Counted from the stretch's first letter, positions 1 through 10,961 are shown. The stretch is DNA of 64,000 bases from an uncultured Bacteroidales bacterium (GCA_946626605.1 CAMOUL010000002.1:62001-126000); one strand, 5' to 3'. Program-made: numbers and translations. Notes: a model not told the origin generated them from the sequence alone.

Positions 1-539
1 CTGACGCATTCGGCGTACTGCCTCCTGTATCAATCCTTACTCCGGAGCAGACGAAATACTACTTCCTGAGCGGCTTCACCGCTAAGTTGGCAGGTACCGA
101 GCGCGGTATCACCGAGCCGACCCCGACTTTCTCGGCTTGCTTCGGCCAGGCATTCCTGGAGCTCCATCCGACCAAATACGCAGAGGAGCTGGTTAAGAAG
201 ATGGAGAAGAGCGGTGCAAAGGCATATCTGGTTAACACCGGTTGGAACGGAACCGGCAAGCGTATCTCGATCCGCGACACCCGTGGTATCATCGACGCTA
301 TCCTTGGTGGCGACATCCTGAACGCTCCGACGAAGAAGATCCCGTATTTCAACTTCGAGGTACCGACCGCACTTCCGGGCGTTGATCCTGCTATCCTCGA
401 TCCGCGTGACACCTATGCTGACGCTGCTCAGTGGGAGGAGAAAGCAAAAGACCTCGCAGCTCGCTTCATCAAGAACTTCGACAAATACACGTCGAACGAA
501 GCAGGCAAGGCACTCGTTGCTGCAGGTCCGCAACTTTAA
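1..539 (+). CDS. pckA: Phosphoenolpyruvate carboxykinase (ATP), C-terminal part
   Basis: The open frame runs in from the window edge (first full codon at base 3) and ends at TAA 537-539, so only about 178 C-terminal residues are present. The stretch [19 protein letters not shown] followed by [18 protein letters not shown] is the characteristic C-terminal region of ATP-dependent PEP carboxykinase, which converts oxaloacetate and ATP to PEP, CO2 and ADP in the cytoplasm; in gut Bacteroidota it often runs in the CO2-fixing direction. The ATG at 87 in the ORF track is internal, not a start. Only 28 nt separate the stop from secDF, so read-through into secDF is plausible. Confidence 0.95.
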   Translation, partial: DAFGVLPPVSILTPEQTKYYFLSGFTAKLAGTERGITEPTPTFSACFGQAFLELHPTKYAEELVKKMEKSGAKAYLVNTGWNGTGKRISIRDTRGIIDAILGGDILNAPTKKIPYFNFEVPTALPGVDPAILDPRDTYADAAQWEEKAKDLAARFIKNFDKYTSNEAGKALVAAGPQL

Positions 540-567
540 ATAAATGATACAAAGATAAATTACAACT

Positions 568-3500
568 ATGCAAAACAAAGGACTTGTTAGAATTCTGGCG
601 GTGTGCCTTGCGTTGGTATGCGCCTTCTACCTGTCGTTCTCTCTGGTGACGAGCCACTATGATAAGAAAGCAAAAGAGTACGCAGGTGGTGACGATGCGA
701 AAGAGTACCTTTATCTGGACTCGATAGCAGCAAAGAAAGTATGGTTTGGTTACACCCTGAAAGAGTGCCGCGAGAAAGAGATCAATCTCGGTCTGGACTT
801 GAAGGGTGGTATGAACGTGACGATGGAGGTGTCTGTACCGGACATTCTCGATGCGTTGAGCGGTCATAACGAGACTCCTAATTATAAAGAGGCTCTGGCA
901 CGTGCAAAACAGAAACAGAAATCCAGCGGTACCGATTTCGTGACGTTGTTCATTGAGTCGTACCGTGAGGTGGATCCGGATGGCCAGCTGGCTTCTATCT
1001 TCTCGACCTTCGAGTTGAAGGACAAGGTGACGCTGAACTCGACCAATTCAGAGGTAGAGAAAGTGATCCGCGAGGAGGTTGACGGTGCTATTCAGAACTC
1101 GTTCAACGTGCTCCGTACGCGTATCGACCGTTTCGGTGTTGTTCAGCCGAATATCCAGAAACTGGCTCAGCCGGGTCGTATCCTGATTGAGCTGCCGGGT
1201 ATCAAAGAGCCGGAGCGTGTTCGTAAACTGCTTCAGGGTTCGGCTAACTTGGAGTTCTGGGAGACCTATGAGGCTTCCGAGCTCCTGCCGATATTGGCGC
1301 AAATCAACCGTGAGTTCGCTGCTACGAACGTAGCTGAGGCTGGCGAAGAGGCAAAAACAGCAGAGGTTGCTGAGGCTCCGAAGGCTGAAGAGGCTCCGAA
1401 AGCAGAGGAAGGTGAGCTCGCTGATTTGGTTGATAACTTGGGCGCAGACAGCGCTGCCGTTGAGGCAGATCAAGAGGCTCAGTTGGCAGAGTACAAGAAG
1501 AACAACCCGTTGTTCGCCATCCTCAATCCGTCCATCAACCAAGCCGGTCAGGCTTATCGTGGTCCGGTGATCGGTACCGTTCATTATGTGGATACCGCCA
1601 AGGTAAACGCGATGCTGAACTCGCAGATTGCGAAAGCTGTGCTGCCGCGTGACGCTCGTTTCTACTGGACAGTAAAAGCTATTGACGAGGCAGGTAGTTA
1701 CTACCAACTCGTAGCGCTGAAGGCACAACGTGACGGTCGTGCTTCGTTGGAAGGTGATGTGATCACCGACGCTCGTGCAGACTTCTCGCAGCTGAGCGCT
1801 TATGCCAACGTATCAATGAGCATGAACGCTGAGGGTGCTAAGACCTGGCAGCGTCTGACCAAAGATAACATCGGCAAATCTGTGGCAATCGTGTTGGACG
1901 GCTATGTATATAGCTTCCCGACCGTGCAGAACGAGATAGCAGGTGGCAACAGCCAGATCACCGGTAACTTCACTGTCGAAGAGGCCAAAGACTTGGCTAA
2001 CACTCTGAAATCCGGTAAGATGCCGGCTCCTGCCCGCATCATCGAGGAGAGCGTGGTTGGTCCGTCTCTGGGCCGTGAGGCTATCCAGTCGGGTCTCTGG
2101 TCATTCGTACTGGGCTTCTGCCTGATCCTGATCTACATGATCTTCTATTATGGCTGGATCCCGGGTCTCATCGCCGATGCAGCATTGCTATGTAATGTAT
2201 TCCTGCTGCTGGGTATTCTCGCCTCCTTCTCCGCTGTCTTGACCCTTCCGGGTATCGCCGGTATCGTACTGACTATGGGTACCGCGGTCGATGGTAACGT
2301 GCTGATCTATGAGCGTATACGTGAGGAGTTGAAAGCCGGCAAAGGTATGCGCAAGGCTATCGAGGATGGTTTCAAGGGTGCTATCTCCGCCATTATTGAT
2401 GCGAACGTGACTTCGTTCCTGACCGGTGCTATCCTCGCTATCTTCGGTACAGGTCCTATCAAGGGCTTCGCCGTGACATACATGATCGGTATCGTATCAT
2501 CGTTCTTGACAGCCGTGTTCATCACTCGTCTGCTCTTGGAGGATTATGCAAGCAAGGAGAACGCCAAGGAACTGAGTTTCACCACCAAGCTGATGAAGAA
2601 CTTCCTGCAGAACATTCATTTCGATTTCGTAGGCGCCCGCAAATGGGCTTACTGTCTCTCCGGTGCTCTGGTGATCTTCGCGATCTTGGGTCTGGAGCCG
2701 CATATCTTCGGTAAACTGAATCTCGGTATCGACTTCTCCGGCGGACGTAACTACGTGGTTCGTTTCGACCAAAACATCAATACCCAGGATGTACGCGAGA
2801 GTCTGGAGAAAACCTTCAAGGCTACCCTGGAGGGCGACGAGACCTTCTCGCTCAATGTTATCACGTATGGTAACGATGCCAACCAGGTTCGTATCTCCAC
2901 CAACTACCGCATCCACGAGGACAACGCCGAGGCGGACGAATATATCGAGGGTCTGCTCTATGAGGGATGCAAGCCGTTCCTGGGCGATAATATCTCCTTC
3001 GAGGACTTCCACTCTACGGAGTCGAATGCCAACGTAGGTATCATGCAGAGCCAGAAAGTAGGTCCGGCTATCGCTGATGATATCACTACCAGCGCTATCT
3101 GGGCTGTGCTCGCAGCGCTTGTTGTGATCTTCCTCTATATCCTCCTCCGTTTCCGCAATTTCGCTTACTCGGTAGGTGCATTGGTAGCTCTGGCTCACGA
3201 TACAGTAATTGTGCTGGGTCTGTACGCTATCTTGTGGAAGATCATGCCTTTCTCCATGGAGATCGACCAGGCATTTATCGCAGCGATCCTGACTGTAATC
3301 GGTTATTCAATCAACGATACCGTGGTCATCTTCGACCGTGTTCGTGAGTACAACAGCTTGTATCCGAAGCGCGAGCGCTTGCAGAACATCAACGATGCGT
3401 TGAACAACACTTTGAGCCGTACGTTCTCGACCTCAATGAGTACGTTCGTTGTATTGTTGGCGATCTTTATCTTCGGTGGTGAGACTATCCAGGGCTTCGT

Positions 3501-3627
3501 ATTCGCACTTCTTGTAGGTGTGATCGTCGGTACCTATTCGTCTGTGTTCATCGCTTCACCGATCGCTTATGACATTCAGTTGGCGCAAGCTCGCCGTGCT
3601 GAGAAGAAGGCAGAATTGAAGAAATAA
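568..3627 (+). CDS. secDF: Fused protein translocase subunit SecDF
   Basis: 1019 aa, the length expected for the SecD-SecF fusion found in Bacteroidota. It uses the proton gradient to assist late steps of Sec-dependent export. Visible order: TM1 at about residues 8-28; SecD periplasmic part ([12 protein letters not shown] near 80); a low-complexity Ala/Glu/Pro linker near 260-290 ([13 protein letters not shown]); SecD membrane bundle from about 507 with [17 protein letters not shown]; SecF half from about 690 with [17 protein letters not shown] and [17 protein letters not shown]. The conserved Asp and Arg of the SecD and SecF TM4 motifs are present. The last A of the TAA stop is also the A of the clpX ATG, so the two genes are probably translationally coupled. 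Confidence 0.97.
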   Translation: MQNKGLVRILAVCLALVCAFYLSFSLVTSHYDKKAKEYAGGDDAKEYLYLDSIAAKKVWFGYTLKECREKEINLGLDLKGGMNVTMEVSVPDILDALSGHNETPNYKEALARAKQKQKSSGTDFVTLFIESYREVDPDGQLASIFSTFELKDKVTLNSTNSEVEKVIREEVDGAIQNSFNVLRTRIDRFGVVQPNIQKLAQPGRILIELPGIKEPERVRKLLQGSANLEFWETYEASELLPILAQINREFAATNVAEAGEEAKTAEVAEAPKAEEAPKAEEGELADLVDNLGADSAAVEADQEAQLAEYKKNNPLFAILNPSINQAGQAYRGPVIGTVHYVDTAKVNAMLNSQIAKAVLPRDARFYWTVKAIDEAGSYYQLVALKAQRDGRASLEGDVITDARADFSQLSAYANVSMSMNAEGAKTWQRLTKDNIGKSVAIVLDGYVYSFPTVQNEIAGGNSQITGNFTVEEAKDLANTLKSGKMPAPARIIEESVVGPSLGREAIQSGLWSFVLGFCLILIYMIFYYGWIPGLIADAALLCNVFLLLGILASFSAVLTLPGIAGIVLTMGTAVDGNVLIYERIREELKAGKGMRKAIEDGFKGAISAIIDANVTSFLTGAILAIFGTGPIKGFAVTYMIGIVSSFLTAVFITRLLLEDYASKENAKELSFTTKLMKNFLQNIHFDFVGARKWAYCLSGALVIFAILGLEPHIFGKLNLGIDFSGGRNYVVRFDQNINTQDVRESLEKTFKATLEGDETFSLNVITYGNDANQVRISTNYRIHEDNAEADEYIEGLLYEGCKPFLGDNISFEDFHSTESNANVGIMQSQKVGPAIADDITTSAIWAVLAALVVIFLYILLRFRNFAYSVGALVALAHDTVIVLGLYAILWKIMPFSMEIDQAFIAAILTVIGYSINDTVVIFDRVREYNSLYPKRERLQNINDALNNTLSRTFSTSMSTFVVLLAIFIFGGETIQGFVFALLVGVIVGTYSSVFIASPIAYDIQLAQARRAEKKAELKK

Positions 3628-4874
3628 TGGCTCGCAAGCAAGCACAGACCTGTTCTTTCTGCGGTCGTCCGATGCCGGAGATGTTCGCCGGTGAGCGTGA
3701 CAATGCCATGATATGCAGCGATTGCATCGAAGCAGGGCATCGTATCTTGGCGTCCCGACCGAGGGTAAGTTCGGTACAAGGTGATGATCTGAGTTTGGAG
3801 ACATTGCCGACACCGCAGGGAATAAAGGATTTTCTGGATCAATACGTCATCGGCCAGGAGGAAGCAAAACGCTTCCTCTCGGTCGCTGTGTATAACCACT
3901 ACAAACGTCTGTTGCAGGACAAAAGCGAAGACGATGTGGAGATAGAAAAGAGTAATATCCTTCTGGTCGGTTCTACGGGAACGGGCAAGACGCTGCTGGC
4001 TCGTACAATCGCTAAACTGCTGAAAGTGCCGTTTGCGATAGGTGATGCCACCGCATTGACGCAAGCCGGTTATGTCGGCGAGGACGTAGAGTCGTTGCTG
4101 GTTCGGTTGTTGCAAGATGCTGAGTATGATGTCACAAAGGCGCAAAGAGGTATCGTCTTTATCGATGAAATCGACAAGATTGCCCGTAAATCGGAGAATA
4201 TGTCCATCACTCGGGATGTGAGCGGTGAGGGCGTTCAGCAGAGCCTTTTGAAGATGCTGGAGGGTTCTATTGTCAATGTGCCGCCTCAAGGAGGCCGCAA
4301 GCACCCCGACCAGGAGCTGATTCATGTGGACACGCATAATATTCTCTTTATCTGCGGTGGGGCTTTCGATGGCATTGAGCAGAAGATAGCCCAACGCTTG
4401 CATACCCAGGTAATCGGTTTCTCGGCTCAAGCAGAGGCAGAACGCATTGATAAGAATAATCTGTTGCAATATATCGCTCCGCAAGATCTGAAATCTTTTG
4501 GTTTAATCCCGGAGATTATCGGCCGTCTGCCTGTGTTGACTTATCTGCAACCCTTAGATAGAAAAGCCCTGCGCAACATTCTGACGGAACCTAAAAATGC
4601 ATTGACCAAACAGTACGAGAAACTGCTGGCGATGGATAATGTGACGCTTACCTTTGACGAAGAAGCGTTGGATTATATAGTGGACAAGGCGCTCGAGTAT
4701 AAACTTGGCGCACGTGGCCTGCGAGGGTTGATGGAGACGGTGATGATGGATCTGATGTTTGAATTACCGAACCATAAGAAAACCGGCGCGCCGCAGAAGT
4801 TCACGGTTACCAAAGAATTTGCCCGTGAGAAATTAGAAAAGGCAGACTTCGTCCGACTTCAAAATGCAATATAA
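3627..4874 (+). CDS. clpX: ATP-dependent Clp protease ATP-binding subunit ClpX
   Basis: 415 aa, normal ClpX length. AAA+ unfoldase that delivers tagged substrates to ClpP. The N-terminal zinc-binding domain is intact (C9, C12, C30, C33 in CSFCGRP and MICSDC). Walker A is GSTGTGKT (about residue 112), Walker B is VFIDEIDKI, and the pore motif [11 protein letters not shown] is present. The start overlaps the secDF stop by one base. clpP, the usual upstream neighbour, is not in the window. A terminator follows 8 nt after the stop. SmpB, which feeds ssrA-tagged substrates to ClpXP, is encoded at about 30.4 kb. Confidence 0.97.
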   Translation: MARKQAQTCSFCGRPMPEMFAGERDNAMICSDCIEAGHRILASRPRVSSVQGDDLSLETLPTPQGIKDFLDQYVIGQEEAKRFLSVAVYNHYKRLLQDKSEDDVEIEKSNILLVGSTGTGKTLLARTIAKLLKVPFAIGDATALTQAGYVGEDVESLLVRLLQDAEYDVTKAQRGIVFIDEIDKIARKSENMSITRDVSGEGVQQSLLKMLEGSIVNVPPQGGRKHPDQELIHVDTHNILFICGGAFDGIEQKIAQRLHTQVIGFSAQAEAERIDKNNLLQYIAPQDLKSFGLIPEIIGRLPVLTYLQPLDRKALRNILTEPKNALTKQYEKLLAMDNVTLTFDEEALDYIVDKALEYKLGARGLRGLMETVMMDLMFELPNHKKTGAPQKFTVTKEFAREKLEKADFVRLQNAI

Positions 4875-4881
4875 GAAGAAT

Positions 4882-4915
4882 AAACGCGACTCGATTGAGC
4901 CGCGTTTGTTTTTTT
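4882..4915. terminator. Terminator between convergent clpX and DUF4270 gene
   Basis: An 11-bp stem (AAACGCGACTC / GAGCCGCGTTT, one A-C mismatch) with a 4-nt loop is followed by GTTTTTTTT on the plus strand. The T tract overlaps the stop of the opposing gene, so the element may also serve that gene. Confidence 0.85.
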
Positions 4916-6365
4916 AGAATCCGCTATATACAATTTCCAGTTTCATACCGTTCTTAGCCGACCGAATCTTCGTTGCGGAAACGGTTTGTTGCTGGCGAAC
5001 GGAAGTAACGGCGGTGGCTGAGTTGGAGACAGTTGAAGTACCGATGGTAACGGGCACCAAGAGCATATTCAGCGTCGGATTATTATTCACCTCATATAAC
5101 TTTTCCCTTAATATCTTATGCAATCTGTCGGTCAGGAAATCAGACATGTCGTACGAGTAGTAATAAATCGCATCCCCCACGGAGTCCACGCCTTGTGTTA
5201 ATGTTCCTAATAGCGCGCAGGTATCGGAAGGCAATTCCCTGTTGAGGAAGAACCGCTCAAGGCTCTCTTCACGAATCAGCAACATGTTTGACGCCGGTTG
5301 AATCCAGTCATTATAGGTCTTTTCGCTGGACGAACCGGTGAATTTATTCTCCACACTCACGCGTACCTCTGCCTTGTTGACGTACGGCCATTTGACGGTG
5401 TCTCCCGTTAGCGGGTCACGCATGTTTTGAATGATCGTGTCCGCAATCTCTTTTAATGGGAATTGCAGGCGCGTATATACGCACGCGGGCGCGATAATAT
5501 AATTATAGGTGTCGGAGTCATTTTGCAGTTTCTCGACCAACTCTTTTTTGTCTTCGTAATAGAGATGGTTCACAGTGCGCACTTCGGAGTTGGCATAAAA
5601 CGCCTTGAAATCATGTACTACGGTGTCCCGGCCGGCTTTATTATACCCGAAACGGTAGTAAACACCCAACGCAATATCGGAGATATTAAGAATAGTGGAC
5701 GAACCGAAGGAGGTCTCTATCAAGAGTCCTTTGAAAGCCTCGTTGAAGGTCTTTTGGTCAGTAAAGGAGCGGATTGAAGCAAACTCCTGCATAAAATCAT
5801 CATTCACACGCATCCTCACCATGGGCGAATAAGTGCCGTCGTTATTCTGAATGGAGTCGAGTTTTTCCGAGGCAATCACAATGCGGTGATTTGTCAGGAT
5901 ACTCTTTTCCCGAGAGCAATAGTCGCTGATATTCAAGTCTGTGGGATAAGTGCCGGAGTACTGGAAGGTCTGCTTGTCCATGAGATAAGCATTTACCGCT
6001 ATCGGAGAGTTCGGGTCTCCTTCCCAGCTGGAATAATACATGAACAGACAGATGGAATCTACCGAATCCACCGCAAAATCTGCGGGATACGAGTAGCCTT
6101 CCGGACAAGCCAATTGCGTTAAGATAGATGCTCTGAGAGTTCCGTAGTCCGTCTCTATCTCGCCTAAGAGAAAAGAGTCCGCCTGAGAGATGATGGCGTC
6201 GCAACTATCCACGACGGACGAGATATTAAATGTATCTGCCAACACGAAAATCTTGTCATCCGCATCCAAAACAGACTGACCGGTTGTCGCTACATCGTCC
6301 TTACACCCGGTCCACAAGCCCATTATAGCCGCCAAAAACACTATGAAAACAGTGCGTTTACTCAT
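4914..6365 (-). CDS. DUF4270-family lipoprotein
   Basis: The ORF track starts at 6422, but the start at 6365 (MSKRTVFIVFLAAIMGLWTGC) gives a clean lipoprotein signal peptide with a lipobox Cys at residue 21; 483 aa. ATGAGTAA makes it overlap the stop of the upstream glycosyltransferase by 8 nt, so translation is probably coupled. The body lacks TM segments and is rich in Ser/Thr/Asp, consistent with a surface or periplasmic lipoprotein. Length, N-terminal phrases such as SFLLGEIETDYGTLRAS, and position beside a starch-synthase-like gene and panC fit the DUF4270 family of Bacteroidota. Its biochemical function is unknown. Confidence 0.85.
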   Translation of the reverse strand: MSKRTVFIVFLAAIMGLWTGCKDDVATTGQSVLDADDKIFVLADTFNISSVVDSCDAIISQADSFLLGEIETDYGTLRASILTQLACPEGYSYPADFAVDSVDSICLFMYYSSWEGDPNSPIAVNAYLMDKQTFQYSGTYPTDLNISDYCSREKSILTNHRIVIASEKLDSIQNNDGTYSPMVRMRVNDDFMQEFASIRSFTDQKTFNEAFKGLLIETSFGSSTILNISDIALGVYYRFGYNKAGRDTVVHDFKAFYANSEVRTVNHLYYEDKKELVEKLQNDSDTYNYIIAPACVYTRLQFPLKEIADTIIQNMRDPLTGDTVKWPYVNKAEVRVSVENKFTGSSSEKTYNDWIQPASNMLLIREESLERFFLNRELPSDTCALLGTLTQGVDSVGDAIYYYSYDMSDFLTDRLHKILREKLYEVNNNPTLNMLLVPVTIGTSTVSNSATAVTSVRQQQTVSATKIRSAKNGMKLEIVYSGF

Positions 6366-7200
6366 TCCCCTTTTGTTGCAACAATGTTTGATAAAACTCC
6401 CATTGACGGGCACATGCATCATTCAAATCTTCCTTTGCTTCGTACGGCAAAATAGGCTTGCCTTTGGTTTCCGCGTAATTAGCCACACGCTGATTGACTT
6501 TCGGCGTTGCATAGACGATAGCATCCGAATAATCCACCGCCAGACGCAGTAATTCCTCGTATCCAACGGGGAAATCCGCAATGGATCGCACATCCGTGTT
6601 GGTGATGCCGTCAATGCGCAGTTTGTCCGCAAACTTCGTGGAGAAAGGCTTTTGGTATTCGTTATCGTCTAACATGAGTACGATTTTGGAATTCGCGAAG
6701 AACGGTTCGTCATTGAACGCCTTCTTGAGATAAAGCGGCGCTAACGCACTCATCCATCCGGAGCAAAGAATGATATCCGGTGTCCAGCGCAGCTTCTTGA
6801 CGGTCTCGATGGCACCGCGTGCGTAGAAAATCACGCGATCGTCATTGTCGGCATACTCCACACCATTCTCATCTGCCACACCTTTGCGGCGATGGAAAAG
6901 ATCATCGTTGTCGATGAAATAAATCTGGATTCTTGCCGTTTGAATAGACGCAACTTTAATCAGAAGTGGATGATCGGAATCCTCGATGATTAAGTTCATA
7001 CCCGAGAGTCGAATCACTTCGTGTAACTGGTTTCTGCGTTCGTTAATCTCGCCAAACTTCGGCATGAAAGTACGCGTCTCATAACCGTGTGCCTGAAAGT
7101 ATTCAGGTAACTGACGATTAAGCAGACGAATGGGATTTTCCTCTGCTAAATAGGGGGTGATCTCCTGCGAGATAAATAGGATGCGTTTCGGCTCTTTCAT
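6358..7200 (-). CDS. Glycogen/starch synthase-like protein, GT5 N-terminal half only
   Basis: Chosen start MKEPKRILFISQEITPYL at 7200, which lies downstream of the promoter box at 7224-7231; the tracked start at 7248 would be upstream of that promoter. 280 aa. The N-terminal segment resembles the start of bacterial starch synthases (FISQEITPY...), and SGWMSALAPLYLKKAF matches the region after the catalytic-domain hinge. Full-length GlgA is about 480 aa with a second GT-B domain; here that half is absent. Short proteins of this kind are common next to panC in Bacteroidales, so this is probably not a random truncation. Whether it is catalytic is doubtful. It overlaps the downstream DUF4270 gene by 8 nt. 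Confidence 0.8.
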   Translation of the reverse strand: MKEPKRILFISQEITPYLAEENPIRLLNRQLPEYFQAHGYETRTFMPKFGEINERRNQLHEVIRLSGMNLIIEDSDHPLLIKVASIQTARIQIYFIDNDDLFHRRKGVADENGVEYADNDDRVIFYARGAIETVKKLRWTPDIILCSGWMSALAPLYLKKAFNDEPFFANSKIVLMLDDNEYQKPFSTKFADKLRIDGITNTDVRSIADFPVGYEELLRLAVDYSDAIVYATPKVNQRVANYAETKGKPILPYEAKEDLNDACARQWEFYQTLLQQKGNE

Positions 7201-7223
7201 AGACAAAATACATTTTCGCAATG

Positions 7224-7231
7224 CAAAGGTA
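7224..7231 (-). promoter_or_regulatory. -7 box of the leftward GT5/DUF4270 operon
   Basis: TACCTTTG on the minus strand matches the Bacteroidota -7 consensus TAnnTTTG; it lies 24 nt upstream of the chosen ATG at 7200. The -33 element is less clear. Confidence 0.75.
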
Positions 7232-7305
7232 CGAAAAAAAATTGACATATTAAAAAAAAATGTAAAAAAAGTGACGAAAAATTTTATTTTTCGACAAATT
7301 TTGAC

Positions 7306-7313
7306 TATCTTTG
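7306..7313 (+). promoter_or_regulatory. -7 box of panC
   Basis: TATCTTTG, 30 nt upstream of the panC ATG. It rules out the tracked start at 7311, which would overlap the promoter. Confidence 0.75.
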
Positions 7314-7343
7314 CACGTTTTTTGGCAAATTAAATATAAAATT

Positions 7344-8240
7344 ATGCAAATAGTTTCTACAAAAAAAGAGTTACAAACTCTTGTGAAGGCTTGTAAGGAG
7401 AGCCACAAAACAATCGGTCTGGTGCCCACAATGGGGGCGTTGCACCAAGGTCACGCTTCGCTCGTGAAACGTGCCGTTGCCGACAATGACATCTGCGTTG
7501 TTTCGGTCTTTGTTAATCCCACACAATTTAATAATAAGGAGGATTTGGCAAAGTACCCGCGTAACATTGAGCGCGATGCGGAACTGCTGAGTTCCATCGG
7601 AGCGGATTACGTCTTTGCGCCGACGCCGGAGGAGATGTATTCTGCAGAAGAAATGAATACGACTTTTGCGTTCGATTTTGCCGGTCTGGATCAGGTCATG
7701 GAAGGAAAAATGCGTCCCGGACATTTCAACGGAGTAGTGCAAGTGGTGAGCCGCTTGTTCTATCTTGTCCAGCCGGATAAAGCCTATTTCGGAGAGAAGG
7801 ATTTCCAGCAATTAGCGATCATTCATCATATGGTTGAGCGCAGCTCAATGGCTGGCACGTTCGGAAATCTGCAGATTATCGACTGTCCTATCGTCCGTGA
7901 GGAATCCGGGCTGGCGCTTTCCAGTCGTAATGAACGTCTTTCTGCAGCAGAAAAAGAAACTGCTCTGGCTATCTCGAAAACGCTTTTTGAGTCGTTGAAA
8001 TGGGCAAAAGAAGCAACAGCAACCGCTTCATCCGCACACCAAAACCCCGCTCACTCCGTTGCTGCCGTCCGGCAACGCGTGATGGATACCATCAACGCCG
8101 TTCCCGGTCTGGAAGTGGAGTATTACGAGATTGTGGATCAGACGACACTTCTTCCGACGGACACCTTTGAGCATGCCATAGGATGCGTCACCGTGTATTG
8201 CGGCCCCGTTCGCTTGATTGATAACATCAAATACGAATAA
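7344..8240 (+). CDS. panC: Pantoate--beta-alanine ligase
   Basis: Start ATG 7344 (MQIVSTKKELQ), chosen because the tracked start overlaps the promoter. 298 aa. Last step of pantothenate synthesis: ATP-dependent joining of D-pantoate and beta-alanine. The nucleotidyltransferase signature PTMGALHQGHASLV (HxGH) is near residue 26, FVNPTQF and KMRPGHFNGV are present, and SSRNERL gives the KMSKS-like loop. A short Ala/Thr/Ser-rich stretch (TATASSAHQNPAHSV, about residue 227) looks like an expansion relative to the usual length of about 280. pdxB follows after a 113-nt gap containing an 11-nt tandem repeat. Confidence 0.96.
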   Translation: MQIVSTKKELQTLVKACKESHKTIGLVPTMGALHQGHASLVKRAVADNDICVVSVFVNPTQFNNKEDLAKYPRNIERDAELLSSIGADYVFAPTPEEMYSAEEMNTTFAFDFAGLDQVMEGKMRPGHFNGVVQVVSRLFYLVQPDKAYFGEKDFQQLAIIHHMVERSSMAGTFGNLQIIDCPIVREESGLALSSRNERLSAAEKETALAISKTLFESLKWAKEATATASSAHQNPAHSVAAVRQRVMDTINAVPGLEVEYYEIVDQTTLLPTDTFEHAIGCVTVYCGPVRLIDNIKYE

Positions 8241-8271
8241 CCTTTCCATTGAGATTCAGTAAGTCTGTTCC

Positions 8272-8315
8272 CGACGGTCAACCGACGGTCAAGCGACGGT
8301 CAACCGACGGTCAAG
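8272..8315 (+). repeat. Four tandem 11-nt units CGACGGTCAA(C/G)
   Basis: Exact period 11: units at 8272-8282, 8283-8293, 8294-8304 and 8305-8315 alternate CGACGGTCAAC and CGACGGTCAAG. The same unit occurs in frame inside ileS (16855-16887) and a CNNM/CBS gene (30332-30375). Confidence 0.95.
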
Positions 8316-8353
8316 GCTTACGTAAGTACAATGCTACACCCTCATAAGGACCC

Positions 8354-9322
8354 GTGAAAATCGTTTTTGATCAACATATTCCTTTTCTTTTGGAAACCAT
8401 CCGGCGTGAATGGCCGGAAGTGCAAATTTATCCGATGAAACCGGAGAAAATCGATGCTTCCACCGTGCACGATGCCGATATTCTGATTGTCCGCACGCGA
8501 ACCAAAGTGAATGAACAGTTGTTGAAGGAGTCAAACGTACAGTTGGTTTGTACCGCTACCATCGGTTATGACCATATTGATACTGCTTATTGCGAGTCTC
8601 ACGGAATACGGTGGATGTCTTGTCCCGGATGCAATGCGCAAGCTGTCTGCGATTATATTGAGGAAGCCATCGATGAGTACGTCCGGGCATCCACTCCCGT
8701 TTTGCCACTAACCATCGGTGTCGTTGGAGTCGGGCATGTAGGGAGCAAAGTGGCAGCGATGGCAGAGCGGAAAGGAATGAAAGTCCTCCTCAATGATCCG
8801 CCAAAAGGAATAGGTGTTTCTCTCGATAAAATCGGAAGAAATAGCGATATTATCACCTTCCATGTACCGCTTAAGAACTCTCCGGCAGAGTATCCTACGT
8901 ATCACCTTTGCGACGAAGCGTTTCTGGCAAAATGTAAGCCCGGAGCACTGATCATCAACGCTGCCCGTGGAGGCGTGGTGGACGAGGAAGCCTTGTTGCG
9001 CAGCGGGCATCCTTTCATCTTAGACACTTGGGAAGGAGAGCCGGATATCAATCCTGCCGTTTTGAACGGTGCTTTTCGCGCTTCCATGCACATCGCCGGC
9101 TACTCGGTGGAAGGCAAACGAAACGCATCGCAAATGTGTCTGAATGCTATCGCGGAGCAGTTCTCGCTCCCGAAGATTAATCTTTCGGCTTACCCGTATC
9201 TTGGTCCCTCGGCGGCTCCAAAAAATGGCGAACAATGGCTTGATGCCATCTCTCGATCTCTCAAGGCGCATCCGGAGAATTTTGAGGCTTTGCGCAAGGA
9301 CTATCCGTTAAGAGAAGGGTAG
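8354..9322 (+). CDS. pdxB: 4-phosphoerythronate dehydrogenase
   Basis: 322 aa from a GTG start; an in-frame TAA at 8345-8347 excludes anything further upstream, and AAGGA sits just before the GTG. Oxidises 4-phospho-D-erythronate in pyridoxal phosphate synthesis. D-isomer-specific 2-hydroxyacid dehydrogenase fold: catalytic-domain start, then the Rossmann motif VGVGHVGSKVA (GxGxxG) near residue 122, IINAARGGVVDEEALL with the catalytic Arg, and AGYSVEGKRNA with a PdxB-like C-terminal dimerisation segment. It is shorter than the E. coli enzyme (378 aa), mainly at the C terminus. Other 2-hydroxyacid dehydrogenases are possible but the C-terminal part favours PdxB. Confidence 0.9.
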   Translation: MKIVFDQHIPFLLETIRREWPEVQIYPMKPEKIDASTVHDADILIVRTRTKVNEQLLKESNVQLVCTATIGYDHIDTAYCESHGIRWMSCPGCNAQAVCDYIEEAIDEYVRASTPVLPLTIGVVGVGHVGSKVAAMAERKGMKVLLNDPPKGIGVSLDKIGRNSDIITFHVPLKNSPAEYPTYHLCDEAFLAKCKPGALIINAARGGVVDEEALLRSGHPFILDTWEGEPDINPAVLNGAFRASMHIAGYSVEGKRNASQMCLNAIAEQFSLPKINLSAYPYLGPSAAPKNGEQWLDAISRSLKAHPENFEALRKDYPLREG

Positions 9323-9367
9323 TTTAGCGCTTTATAGTACAATTTATGGGCTAAAAGTGCTGTTTTT

Positions 9368-9399
9368 TTTGCATATATGCAAATTTTTTTGTACCTTTG
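9368..9399 (+). promoter_or_regulatory. proS promoter (-33 TTTG, -7 TACCTTTG)
   Basis: TTTG at 9368-9371, 20-nt spacer, TACCTTTG at 9392-9399; 41 nt upstream of the proS ATG. Confidence 0.85.
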
Positions 9400-9439
9400 C
9401 GCCCGATTTGAAAAAAGTAATTGATAACAAACAGAATAA

Positions 9440-10930
9440 ATGGCAAATTTTCAGAAGTTGACTCCTCGTTCGGAGGATTATTCAAAATGGTACAACGAGT
9501 TGGTCGTCAAGGCCGATTTGGCGGAGCAGTCTGCGGTGCGCGGATGTATGGTGATCAAGCCTTACGGTTACGCTATCTGGGAGACTATCCAAGCAGAATT
9601 AGATCGTCGTTTCAAAGAGAAAGGGGTAAAAAATGCCTATTTTCCCCTCTTGATTCCGAAATCGTTCCTCAGCCGTGAAGCGGAGCATGTGGAGGGTTTC
9701 GCCAAGGAGTGTGCGGTCGTTACCCATCACCGTCTGATGAACGACCCTAATGGCAAAGGCGTAGTAGTCGATCCGCAGGCAAAGTTGGAGGAAGAGCTGA
9801 TTATCCGTCCGACCTCGGAGACCATCATCTGGAGTACCTACAAGAACTGGATTTCGTCGTACCGCGACCTGCCTATTCTCTGCAACCAGTGGTGTAACGT
9901 GATGCGTTGGGAGATGCGTACGCGTCTCTTCCTGCGTACTGCCGAGTTCCTCTGGCAGGAAGGACACACTGCCCATGCGACCAAGGAGGAGGCAGAGGAT
10001 TACGCACGTCAGATGCTGGATGTCTATGCGGATTTTGCGGAGAGTGTGATGGCGATTCCTGTTGTCAAAGGTGTCAAGTCCCCCAACGAGCGTTTCGCGG
10101 GCGCGCTGAATACCTATTGTATTGAGGCGATGATGCAGGATGGCAAAGCGCTGCAAGCCGGTACGTCACATTTCTTGGGTCAGAATTTTGCGAAATCCTT
10201 TGACGTGCAGTTCCTCACCAAGGAGAATAAATATGAGTATGTATGGGCTACCTCGTGGGGCGTCTCGACGCGTCTGATGGGTGCGTTGATCATGACGCAC
10301 AGCGATGATAACGGTTTGGTTCTTCCTCCGCATCTGGCGCCGATTCAGGTGGTTATCGTTCCGATTTTCAAAAAACAGGAGGATCTGGACAAACTGCTCG
10401 CCAAACTGAACCCGATTGCTGATCAACTGAAGGCACTTGGTATCCGCGTCAAGGTAGATGCTGACGAGAAATATACACCGGGTTACAAGTTCGCTGACTA
10501 CGAATTGAAGGGTGTACCTGTTCGTCTGGCGATGGGCGGTCGTGATCTGGAGAACGGTACGATTGAGATAGCACGCCGTGATACCCAGACCAAAGAGACC
10601 ATTTCTATCGATGGAATCGCGGAAATCGTGAAGAATCTCCTGGAGGAAATACAGAAGAACCTCTTGCAAAAAGCACTCGATTTCCGTATCGCCAACACCC
10701 GTGAAGTGAATAGCTACGACGAGTTTAAAGAGGAACTCAAGAAAGGTGGCTTCCTGCTCGCCCATTGGGACGGAACGCCGGAGACCGAGCAGCGTATCAA
10801 GGATGAGACGAAAGCAACTATCCGTTGCATCCCTCTGGCTGATCTGCCGGGTCATCATAACGAACCGGGCAAGTGCATCCTGACCGGAAAACCCTCTGCG
10901 GGACGCGTTATTTTCGCCCTGAATTATTAA
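9440..10930 (+). CDS. proS: Prolyl-tRNA synthetase, short (archaeal/eukaryal-like) type
   Basis: 496 aa class II aminoacyl-tRNA synthetase charging tRNA-Pro. N-terminal [17 protein letters not shown] and motif 2 [28 protein letters not shown] identify the short ProS form lacking the bacterial editing insertion; motif 3 is in [12 protein letters not shown] and its surroundings. The C-terminal extension (about residues 400-496), ending RVIFALNY, is typical of this subtype. This form is usual in Bacteroidota. It has its own promoter; a DUF4294 gene follows 31 nt downstream. Confidence 0.97.
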   Translation: MANFQKLTPRSEDYSKWYNELVVKADLAEQSAVRGCMVIKPYGYAIWETIQAELDRRFKEKGVKNAYFPLLIPKSFLSREAEHVEGFAKECAVVTHHRLMNDPNGKGVVVDPQAKLEEELIIRPTSETIIWSTYKNWISSYRDLPILCNQWCNVMRWEMRTRLFLRTAEFLWQEGHTAHATKEEAEDYARQMLDVYADFAESVMAIPVVKGVKSPNERFAGALNTYCIEAMMQDGKALQAGTSHFLGQNFAKSFDVQFLTKENKYEYVWATSWGVSTRLMGALIMTHSDDNGLVLPPHLAPIQVVIVPIFKKQEDLDKLLAKLNPIADQLKALGIRVKVDADEKYTPGYKFADYELKGVPVRLAMGGRDLENGTIEIARRDTQTKETISIDGIAEIVKNLLEEIQKNLLQKALDFRIANTREVNSYDEFKEELKKGGFLLAHWDGTPETEQRIKDETKATIRCIPLADLPGHHNEPGKCILTGKPSAGRVIFALNY

Positions 10931-10961
10931 TTGGCACAATATTTGTCAGTAGCCTTGTGAA

